A stretch of DNA of 41,800 nt from Synergistales bacterium 54_24 (GTDB lineage: Bacteria; Synergistota; Synergistia; Synergistales; Thermosynergistaceae), in NCBI GenBank assembly GCA_001508935.1, contig LGFQ01000004.1, forward strand, positions 1-41,800, given 5' to 3'. The translations under genes were made by a program, and so were the position numbers. The notes under the pieces are model-generated. The model was not told the origin of the DNA, searched no databases, and saw only the letters and a program-made list of their open reading frames with translations. How positions within the stretch are numbered: the stretch's first letter is position 1; every line of letters starts with the position of its first letter. Shown here one piece after another: positions 19,446 through 26,802 of the stretch.

Positions 19446-20291
19446 TTACGTTCTCTTAATCATCGGGGGTGGGTTTTGCTCACCCCCCGGTAAGAACTCT
19501 TCAAGTTTATCCCGAAGATAAAGCCAGTCTTCGAAGCTCAGGTCTTCTGGACGAACAAGAAGGTTTAAGTTTTGCCTTTTTAACAGCTCCTCGAGAACCC
19601 TTTTTTCGATTGGAAGACAAGAGCTTAACGCGTTAGCCAAGGTTTTACGCCTTTTAGAAAAGCTCGCGCGTAAGATGTGTCTCCACAGCCTGTCGTTGGC
19701 CAATTCGATCCATCTGCATATATTGATTTCAACGATTGCGGAATTGACCTTAGGCATAGGGCGAAAGGCTGCGGGCGGTACTGAGCGCAATATTCTTGCA
19801 TTCCCCATGGCCTGAAGCGTAATCCCCAAAGGAGAGCGCTCCTTAGAATGTGGTTGGGCTTGAAGGCGCCGTGCAACCTCCTGTTGCACCATAACGATAA
19901 TCCTATGGAGCCCCTTGGGAGCCAAATCCTCCAAGATGTGCCACAAAAGCGGCGTGGTTATGTGGTAAGGGATATTGGCCACTACCTTGTTCGGCGCTGG
20001 GGCGAGAGCGGTAAAATCCAACTTCACAGCATCCCCGAAAATGAGCTCAAGACGTGGCCCTTCGAGTATTCTTAGGAAAGGCTTCAGGTCTGTGTCAATT
20101 TCTACGGCATACAAGCGACTGCAATCCGTCTCTAAGAGGAGCCTTGTGAGATTCCCTTCCCCAGCCCCGATTTCTAATATGACATCGTCTTGGCTGACCT
20201 CGGCGAACTTTACGATCTGGTTGAGGATACCCTTGTCTACGAGGAAATTTTGCCCGAGCTTGCTCTTTGTCGAACGAACTCTTCTGGTCAT
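19446..20291 (-). CDS. rsmA: 16S rRNA (adenine1518-N6/adenine1519-N6)-dimethyltransferase
   Basis: LGQNFLVDKGILNQIV, VILEIGAGEGNLTRLLLE, VVANIPYHITTPLLW. Confidence 0.96.
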   Translation of the reverse strand: MTRRVRSTKSKLGQNFLVDKGILNQIVKFAEVSQDDVILEIGAGEGNLTRLLLETDCSRLYAVEIDTDLKPFLRILEGPRLELIFGDAVKLDFTALAPAPNKVVANIPYHITTPLLWHILEDLAPKGLHRIIVMVQQEVARRLQAQPHSKERSPLGITLQAMGNARILRSVPPAAFRPMPKVNSAIVEINICRWIELANDRLWRHILRASFSKRRKTLANALSSCLPIEKRVLEELLKRQNLNLLVRPEDLSFEDWLYLRDKLEEFLPGGEQNPPPMIKRT

Positions 20292-20311
20292 ACCCTTCTT
20301 TCACATTAAGA

Positions 20312-20340
20312 AAGCGGGAAGCTTTTGCACCTTCCCGCTT
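20312..20340 (-). terminator. Intrinsic terminator downstream of tRNA-Pro
   Basis: Perfect 10-bp stem AAGCGGGAAG/CTTCCCGCTT with 9-nt loop, followed on the minus strand by TCTT. Confidence 0.75.
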
Positions 20341-20347
20341 AGATTTC

Positions 20348-20426
20348 TGGTCGGGACGAGAGGATTTGAACCTCCGACCACCTGCGCCCCATGCAGGTGC
20401 GCTAAACCAGGCTGCGCCACGTCCCG
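20348..20426 (-). tRNA. tRNA-Pro(GGG)
   Basis: Reverse strand CGGGACGTGGCGCAGCCTGGTTTAGCGCACCTGCATGGGGCGCAGG...GGAGGTTCAAATCCTCTCGTCCCGACCA; anticodon loop ATGGGGC, encoded CCA. Confidence 0.97.
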
Positions 20427-20439
20427 CGCTTGTACAGAT

Positions 20440-20468
20440 ATTTTAGCTGGACGAGGTCCTCAGGTCAA
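20440..20468 (-). promoter_or_regulatory. Promoter for tRNA-Pro (TTGACC-N17-TAAAAT)
   Basis: Minus strand TTGACC (20468-20463), 17-nt spacer, TAAAAT (20445-20440), 13 nt before the mature tRNA 5' end. Overlaps the 3' end of the GNAT gene. Confidence 0.7.
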
Positions 20469-20938
20469 GCGCTCGAGATCTTCTTTGCGTAAATCACCAA
20501 ATCGTCTCCGAGCTGATAAAAATCCTCAATTCGCCCCTTTTCCTCAAAACCGCAAGACTCATAAAATGACCTCTGTCTTGCGTAACTGGGCTTACCTGAA
20601 GTTTCAATCCTTAGGATCGCCTGTCCTGCCTGCCCAACGGCTTCTCGTTCCGCTTGCGCCATCAACAACTTCCCGATTCCCCTACCTTGCAACTCCGGAT
20701 CCACAGCTATCCAATATACATCCCAGGCGTATTTCGTCATAGGGGTCATCCCAAAGATGACGAATCCGCTGACCTTTTGGTCGTCGAAGAAGAGGCGCAA
20801 GCGGTATTCTTTCCCTTGAGAAGCAGCCCAATCGCGTAGAACCTCTTCGAGAACGTCAACTTCGGCTTCCGAGAAGGCATTTGTCCGATGAGCTATGTCG
20901 ATACACTGTGCTACTAAATCCTTTGTGTGGCTTGACAT
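20465..20938 (-). CDS. GNAT family N-acetyltransferase
   Basis: DVYWIAVDPELQGRGIGKLLMAQAEREA is the acetyl-CoA binding motif; SFYESCGFEEKGRIEDFYQLGDD. Confidence 0.9.
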   Translation of the reverse strand: MSSHTKDLVAQCIDIAHRTNAFSEAEVDVLEEVLRDWAASQGKEYRLRLFFDDQKVSGFVIFGMTPMTKYAWDVYWIAVDPELQGRGIGKLLMAQAEREAVGQAGQAILRIETSGKPSYARQRSFYESCGFEEKGRIEDFYQLGDDLVIYAKKISSA

Positions 20939-21947
20939 ATCTAAGCCTCCCGTTCATGGCCATCTCGACAAGTCTCGCTACCATAGACCGATAGTCATAC
21001 CCCCTATGTTCGCTCTGTTTTGTAAAGCCGCTGTCAACGTTGATATCCGGGTTTGGATTGACCTCAAGGATATAGAGTCCATCCGCTCCTTCCCGCAGAT
21101 CGATCCTGAAATACCCTTGACACCCCATGACGGAGCCGGCTCTCCTGCACAGTTGTTCAATTTCCCTGCGACGCTGCGGCGATATCCCTTTTTCGATGAC
21201 CGTTACGATCTTTTGGTAATCGATGCTTTCAGAGCGCCATTTGGAATCGAAGCCGCAGTATGTGCTGGTGCCGAGGTCTTTCCTGTACTCCACGCGCGCT
21301 GCCGCCACGAACTCAAAGGGTTGCACCCCCATAAGAGCAGCGCTGTATTCAAGTCCGTTGAGATATTCTTCCACAATGACGCCATGGGGGAAGAGCCGTA
21401 GCCTCTCTTTCAATAGATGCCAAAGATCGACTTTGTCGTAGACGATGGAGTCGCCATCTATGCCGACGCTGCCATCTTCTAAGCGCGGCTTCAAGAAGAG
21501 AGGAAACCTCAACCTCGAGACTTTGTGCAAATCCTTTTCAGAGGTGATACAGACTCCAGGTGCTATCGGAAGCCCGGCCCTGCGGAGCATCTCACGAGCG
21601 ATGGCCTTGTCGAGGCAGTTTGCCAGTGCACGAGATCCATTGCCTGTAAATGGCATACCCAGGGATTCGAGCAAAGCCGCGAACCGCGCCTCCATGAAAG
21701 GCGAATTCGAAAACCCCTCAAAGAGGTTAAAAACACACGCTGGCTCATACTGCAAGATTTTCATTATCAGGCTTTCGTATGAGGAAAAATCTTCTCTTGT
21801 GATATCTACAGGGATGGCCTCATAACCCGACTTCTCTAAGGCTTCCATGACCGAGTTGCGACATCGCAAAACGTCCAGAACGTCTTCACTATCGGTCTCT
21901 TCGCGCCCCACAACGACGACTATGCGACGATCATCAATACTCGGCAT
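20856..21947 (-). CDS. ATP-grasp ligase, D-Ala-D-Ala ligase-like (second of tandem pair)
   Basis: NLFEGFSNSPFMEARFAALLESLGMPFTGNGSRALANCLDKAIARE...FPLFLKPRLEDGSVGI...VIVEEYLNGLEYSAALMG...FRIDLREGADGLYILEVNPNPDI. Confidence 0.85.
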   Translation of the reverse strand: MPSIDDRRIVVVVGREETDSEDVLDVLRCRNSVMEALEKSGYEAIPVDITREDFSSYESLIMKILQYEPACVFNLFEGFSNSPFMEARFAALLESLGMPFTGNGSRALANCLDKAIAREMLRRAGLPIAPGVCITSEKDLHKVSRLRFPLFLKPRLEDGSVGIDGDSIVYDKVDLWHLLKERLRLFPHGVIVEEYLNGLEYSAALMGVQPFEFVAAARVEYRKDLGTSTYCGFDSKWRSESIDYQKIVTVIEKGISPQRRREIEQLCRRAGSVMGCQGYFRIDLREGADGLYILEVNPNPDINVDSGFTKQSEHRGYDYRSMVARLVEMAMNGRLRYVKPHKGFSSTVYRHSSSDKCLLGSRS

Positions 21948-23028
21948 AGGGAAGCTTCACCTCGACTAAATATGGCCAAGAGAGACCGTATCGAGCGAAA
22001 GCCTCGCTCAGAAGACCTCGCACAAGCTCTTCATACCTACCACCGCTGAGCCTATAGAGAATCGGAAGATCGCTGTAGGCCTCAGAGAGCCCCGGCAAAG
22101 GATTTACGTCTATGATCTTCGGAACGCCCCACCTGTCGAGCTTGAAATCTATGCGCGCGATGTCCTTGAGCTCTAAGAATTGAAAGCACCTTACGGCATC
22201 CCTTGAGACCGATAGGCGAATCTCTTCACCCAAGGCCTCCGGAGGCGCATAACGGACCTTCTGCTTCCAATTTCTCTTATGCTCAAGCGTGTAGAAGCTG
22301 TGGCCATCGTCGGTGGGTTCCGGGTTAACTGCCATCAGACCTATGACTTGCGGCGGCCTGTTGCCGAGCACGCCAACGGTGATCTCAATTCCTGGAAGGT
22401 ATTCCTCGACGATGGCCGGCTGCCTATAGCGTTCCCAAATTCTCCTAACCCTTTCGGCGAGCTCGGCGTGAGTCCTCACTATGGAATCAGCAAATACGCC
22501 TTTGGACGACCCTTCCCAACGCGGTTTTACTATATATTCCCTGTGATGCGAGAAAATCTGCCCTTGCGTCCAGAGGTCACCCTCCTCAGAGAACATAAAG
22601 AGCGTCGGCACCGGCAGCCCGGCAGATACAAGCATATGATGCGTGAGCCACTTGTCTAACGCGAGGGCGCAAGCTGCGGAGTCTGAGCCTGCATAAGGAA
22701 TTCCAAGGCTTTCAAGGATTGCTGGCACTTGCGATTCGCGCCCTCTCATAACTCCCAAGCCTTCAGCGATATTTACGATGAAGTCTGGCTTGGTTTGTCT
22801 GAGGGCGTCAAAGAAGAAGTCGTTCTGCTCCAGCAGAACGACTTTAAATCCAAATGCCTCTATTGTGTCTTTAAGTGACCGAACTGTCTCTATGCAATCA
22901 TACTCTTCATAGCGATCATCAGGTTCATCGCCAGCGGCACAGCGCCGCAGATTATAAGTGATGCCTATGACCCTAACTTCCGCTTTTTCATTTGCGCGCG
23001 ATGGTCCAGGATCCTCCTTTTCCATCAT
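21934..23028 (-). CDS. ATP-grasp ligase, D-Ala-D-Ala ligase-like (first of tandem pair)
   Basis: FIVNIAEGLGVMRGRESQVPAILESLGIPYAGSDSAACALALDKWLTHHM...YIVKPRWEGSSKGV...IVEEYLPGIEITVGVLG...ARIDFKLDRWGVPKIIDVNPLPGLSE. Start may be slightly downstream. Confidence 0.85.
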   Translation of the reverse strand: MMEKEDPGPSRANEKAEVRVIGITYNLRRCAAGDEPDDRYEEYDCIETVRSLKDTIEAFGFKVVLLEQNDFFFDALRQTKPDFIVNIAEGLGVMRGRESQVPAILESLGIPYAGSDSAACALALDKWLTHHMLVSAGLPVPTLFMFSEEGDLWTQGQIFSHHREYIVKPRWEGSSKGVFADSIVRTHAELAERVRRIWERYRQPAIVEEYLPGIEITVGVLGNRPPQVIGLMAVNPEPTDDGHSFYTLEHKRNWKQKVRYAPPEALGEEIRLSVSRDAVRCFQFLELKDIARIDFKLDRWGVPKIIDVNPLPGLSEAYSDLPILYRLSGGRYEELVRGLLSEAFARYGLSWPYLVEVKLPYAEY

Positions 23029-23288
23029 TACAACTACGCCCCCCGAAATTAAGAGTTATTCCCTTGCGGGAAGTGAAACTAAGGCCGGAAATCTACTATT
23101 CCAGTCCTTCGACAACCCCCACCTCCATTTGTCTTCCGGCATACCACAAGCCCTTCCTGTGATGCCGGCATTGCGATCCCAAAGACATCGGTTCGCTCAC
23201 CGTCAGGGGGCTTACATTCGCATAACCTACGCGCTTTCTCGCTTGCAGTGTCGGAAGATTGTTTGTATTTGGCCTCTTTTATTTGCGG

Positions 23289-23316
23289 ATTATACTCGGC
23301 TTTGGGCGAAATACAA
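23289..23316 (-). promoter_or_regulatory. Putative promoter of the ATP-grasp/GNAT operon (TTGTAT-N16-TATAAT)
   Basis: Minus strand TTGTAT (23316-23311), 16-nt spacer, TATAAT (23294-23289). Predicts a leader of about 250 nt before the 23028 start. Confidence 0.55.
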
Positions 23317-23462
23317 TAGAGTTGAGGCATGAATCTTTACTCAGTTTTCGAAAGACATGCCAAGGTCCTTGACACCTGTCCAACCTGCGCCCTTTCGATA
23401 AAATATAAAGAGCGATACTCGTAATTACAGGCGCATCTTCGCTCGGCAAAGGCTCGCTCTGA

Positions 23463-24497
23463 TTATGAAGCGAATATAAACGGTAGAGCTCCGATAACGA
23501 TTTGCGCGGTAATATCTGCGTTGCGCACATCCACCACCTCGTACGGCGAATGAGAGTAGCGACGCGGAATGAGGAAGGGCAAACAAGCGATGTCGGGGTG
23601 GGCATCGAAGATCCGGCATGCATCTGTGAAGGTGCGGCAGTTTATGTCCTCATTCACGGGGAGGCCTTGCTTTCTGGCGCTTTCCACCATTGCGTCACCT
23701 AAGAGGGCGCTCGAAAAGAGAATCGACGGCGGATAGAGCGGCCCTTTCGGTTGAGACATCACAAAACGCCGCACTACAGGCCCGGAGTCCAAAGGAGGGT
23801 TTTCGGGCAGAGCCGGATCGGAGGCGAAAGCCGTATCTATCGCAATGGCCCAGGTGGGCTTTATCTCTCCAGCGGCGAATACTGCCCCGTACCCCCCAAC
23901 CTCCTCCTGGACCGTAGCTACATAGTATATGTCGCACTCGGGTTGTTCTGTCAGCTTTTTGGCCACCTCGACGAGGACGCACAGCCCGATCCTGTCATCT
24001 ATGGCATGGCTCGCCAGTATTTTCTCGTCTGGGCTGAGCCATCTCGGATTCGTGGCGAACACGATGGGATCGCCGATCCCTACGTCGGACGTGCGGCTTC
24101 CCGTGTCAACCCAAAGCTCTACTTCTCCTCCGGTTTCCGCAAGATGGGCGCTCGTGGAGCGGATCACGCCTGGAATGTCTCCATCCCTTGCGAGGACGAG
24201 GACCGGCGAACCGAGGAGCGTCCTCGGATCTATCCACCCTACTACCTCGAAACGCACGACGTCGCTCACAGATTTTACGACGAGGCTGACTTCGTCCATA
24301 TGAGCGGCGAGCATCAGGCTTTTTTGGGAATTTTTGCCTTCTCTTTTGCCAATGACGTTGCCAGCTCTGTCGCGCCAGACCTCGTCCACATGGGGACGCA
24401 GTTTATCTTCCATCCACGCCGCCACGCGCCCTTCGTGGCCGGATGGGCCAGGGATCTGCACCGCCTCAAAAAGGAGTTTACTTATCAACCCTACCAC
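23463..24497 (-). CDS. M42 family metallopeptidase (aminopeptidase)
   Basis: IPGPSGHEGRVAAWM, AAHMDEVSLVV, ASHAIDDRIGL, TVQEEVGGYGA, AIDTAF, YSHSPYEVVD (metal ligands present). Confidence 0.92.
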   Translation of the reverse strand: MVGLISKLLFEAVQIPGPSGHEGRVAAWMEDKLRPHVDEVWRDRAGNVIGKREGKNSQKSLMLAAHMDEVSLVVKSVSDVVRFEVVGWIDPRTLLGSPVLVLARDGDIPGVIRSTSAHLAETGGEVELWVDTGSRTSDVGIGDPIVFATNPRWLSPDEKILASHAIDDRIGLCVLVEVAKKLTEQPECDIYYVATVQEEVGGYGAVFAAGEIKPTWAIAIDTAFASDPALPENPPLDSGPVVRRFVMSQPKGPLYPPSILFSSALLGDAMVESARKQGLPVNEDINCRTFTDACRIFDAHPDIACLPFLIPRRYSHSPYEVVDVRNADITAQIVIGALPFIFAS

Positions 24498-24598
24498 TTC
24501 CCTTCGCCGTGATGTGCTCGTCTTTATGCAAGGTCTTATTATAGAACATAAGGCGATATCGGCGCGCCGGACATATTCCGCAAACGCTATTGGCCACC

Positions 24599-24627
24599 TT
24601 CAAAAGGGGTTCAAAATAGGGTATGAT
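24599..24627 (+). promoter_or_regulatory. Putative promoter for the M20 hydrolase (TTCAAA-N17-TATGAT)
   Basis: TTCAAA 24599-24604, 17-nt spacer, TATGAT 24622-24627, about 45 nt before the start codon. Confidence 0.5.
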
Positions 24628-24671
24628 ATTTTGGCCACTTTAGAAATTATTTCAAAAAGGAGGCCTAACTG

Positions 24672-25955
24672 ATGGATGTACCTGCTAATATCGTGGATAG
24701 GATATCTCGTAGAGTCGACGAGATGAGAGAAGAGCTTGTAACTTTTTTAAGCGACATGGTGAAAGTGCCCACGGAAAACCCGCCCGGTCGATACTATAAG
24801 GAGTGTGCTCAGCTCATAGGTGAGAAGATGCGCGGGTTCGGCCATGAGGTGGCTTACGCGGAGGTCCCGAAAGACAGGATCCATGAGTTAGCTCCCCATG
24901 GAAATGGCCTTCCGAGGGTAAACGTCGTAGGGCGCATGAGGGGAGAAAAAGAGAAGCCTCTGCTTCATTTCAACGGTCACTACGACGTAGTTCCGGCGGG
25001 AGGCAACTGGACCGTCGATCCCTTCGGTGGAGTAGTTAGAGATGGCAAGATATATGGGCGAGGAGCCTCGGACCAGAAATCGGGCATAGCGGCGCAAGTG
25101 TTCGCAATAGAGGCGATAAGGAGAGAGGGCATATCCCTGTTGGGGACGGTCGAATCGAGCGCTACCCCGGATGAGGAGAGCGGCGGCCAGGCCGGTGTAG
25201 GGTACTTGGTAGAGCGAGGAATCATTTCTAAGGACAAGACCGATTATTGCGTCATTACAGAGTGCTTGGATTATGACAAGATATGCATCGGCCACCGTGG
25301 AACGCTCTGGTTTGAGGTCAAGACCAAAGGGAAGATGTGCCACGGGAGCATGCCGGTCTTGGGCGTAAACGCCATAGAAAAAATGGTAACTGTAATAAAC
25401 GCGTTTAACGCGAAAATAAGGCCTAAAATAGAAGCGATAAAGACAGCCTATCCCGTGATGCCGCCCGAGGCACGACAATCCAGCTTGACCGTTACGGTAA
25501 TCAACGGAGGCGCCAAAGTAAACGTGGTGCCAGATGAGTGCGCGGCCCAATTTGATTGGCGGCTCGTGCCGGAGCAGGATGTCTCAGATTCATATGCGGA
25601 GCTCTTATCTTGTCTGGAGGAGATCAAGCGAAGCGATCCCACATTTCGATATGAGGTAAGCAAAATCATGGAGACAGAGCCGACCATCGTTCCCACCGAC
25701 ACGAGCGTGGTCAAGGCCTTTCTCGAAGCGGGCAAGGCAATATTGGGAAGAGAACCCGACTTCTCCGTAAGTCCTGGCAGCGACGACCAAAAATATGTGG
25801 TCCACAAAGCGGGCATAGATCAGTGTATAGTCTACGGTCCTGGCCCTTTGAGCTTAGCTCATAAAATCGATGAATACGTGGAGGTAGAACATCTCGTCAA
25901 AGCCACAAAGATAATGGCGATAGGTGCCCTTTCTCTACTGGGCTTCAAAGCGTAG
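24672..25955 (+). CDS. M20 family metallo-hydrolase (ArgE/DapE-like; resembles YgeY-type)
   Basis: VPTENPPGRYYKECAQLIGEKM, LLHFNGHYDVVPAG, YGRGASDQKSGIAA, ATPDEESGGQAGVGYLVE, SPGSDDQKYV. Confidence 0.88.
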   Translation: MDVPANIVDRISRRVDEMREELVTFLSDMVKVPTENPPGRYYKECAQLIGEKMRGFGHEVAYAEVPKDRIHELAPHGNGLPRVNVVGRMRGEKEKPLLHFNGHYDVVPAGGNWTVDPFGGVVRDGKIYGRGASDQKSGIAAQVFAIEAIRREGISLLGTVESSATPDEESGGQAGVGYLVERGIISKDKTDYCVITECLDYDKICIGHRGTLWFEVKTKGKMCHGSMPVLGVNAIEKMVTVINAFNAKIRPKIEAIKTAYPVMPPEARQSSLTVTVINGGAKVNVVPDECAAQFDWRLVPEQDVSDSYAELLSCLEEIKRSDPTFRYEVSKIMETEPTIVPTDTSVVKAFLEAGKAILGREPDFSVSPGSDDQKYVVHKAGIDQCIVYGPGPLSLAHKIDEYVEVEHLVKATKIMAIGALSLLGFKA

Positions 25956-26697
25956 GAGAATACTGTCTTGTGACGAGCTGGGAAAGCTGCAAGGCGTTTA
26001 TGGCAGCATACCCAGCCTCGTCGTTGTCGAAGTAACAGAAGACGTCGTAGCCGTCGTCGGTCCAGCGACATATCTTGTTGGCCAATGACTCGATGAACTG
26101 TTGTGAATATGATCCTCTATACCTCACCTCGGGGCCGTGTAGTCTTATGTAAATGAAATTGGCCGTTATGACTTCAGGTGGACGCAGGCCTTCAAAGTCA
26201 TAGAGACACATGGCTGCGTTGTGGCGCCTTAGGAGATCGAATGCGCGGTCGTCAAACCAAGACTTGTTTCTCAGCTCAAAGGCCCACAGGTAAGCCCCAT
26301 CTAAGGCATCCAAGAAGGCGCCAAGCCTTTCCAGATCGAACTTCATGCTGGGAGGAAGCTGAAAAAGTATAGGGCCGAGTTTCTCTTCGAGCAAGCTCAT
26401 TCGCTCCAAAAAGGGCGGAATGGTATCCTTCGGGTCTATCAGTCTTTTGACGTGGGTTATCTGGCGACTCGCTTTTACCGCGTAGATAAAGCAGGGTGGG
26501 GCCAAGGTGCGCCAGCGCCGCACAGTTTCCGCCTTCGGGAGCCTGTAAAAGGTGCTGTTTATTTCGGCCGTGTTGAAGCGCTCAACATAATACTTGAGAA
26601 ACTCACCGGGTCGCAGTTCAGGCGCATAAAATGGCCCGATCCAGTGCATATACGACCACCCCGAGGTTCCAACCCAAAATTTTCCTCTCTTCGTCAT
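25945..26697 (-). CDS. DUF72 domain-containing protein
   Basis: FWVGTSGWSYMHWIGPFYAPELRPGEFLKYYVERFNTAEINSTFYRLP...FELRNKSWFDD...YIRLHGPE. ORF opens at 27216, but ATG 26697 has RBS ggggaggtaggtgcg. Confidence 0.92.
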   Translation of the reverse strand: MTKRGKFWVGTSGWSYMHWIGPFYAPELRPGEFLKYYVERFNTAEINSTFYRLPKAETVRRWRTLAPPCFIYAVKASRQITHVKRLIDPKDTIPPFLERMSLLEEKLGPILFQLPPSMKFDLERLGAFLDALDGAYLWAFELRNKSWFDDRAFDLLRRHNAAMCLYDFEGLRPPEVITANFIYIRLHGPEVRYRGSYSQQFIESLANKICRWTDDGYDVFCYFDNDEAGYAAINALQLSQLVTRQYSPTL

Positions 26698-26802
26698 CGC
26701 ACCTACCTCCCCTGCATAATAATAACAGCTACCTCCTTTGGCTCTTAAGGTGTAAGATGAGACACATCGTACAGTCCGAGCTAAGGTGTGGATGGAGGTC
26801 AA

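Noticed and set aside
19975-20742. 255-aa plus-strand ORF
   Set aside because: Antisense to rsmA and GNAT and spans the tRNA-Pro gene; low-complexity translation with no recognisable domain.
23079-23330. 83-aa minus-strand ORF in the ATP-grasp leader
   Set aside because: No family resemblance and it overlaps the putative promoter and hairpins; interpreted as non-coding leader.
23751-24512. 253-aa plus-strand ORF
   Set aside because: Antisense to the M42 peptidase, which has all its metal-ligand motifs.
24888-25550. 220-aa minus-strand ORF
   Set aside because: Fully antisense to the well-supported M20 hydrolase.
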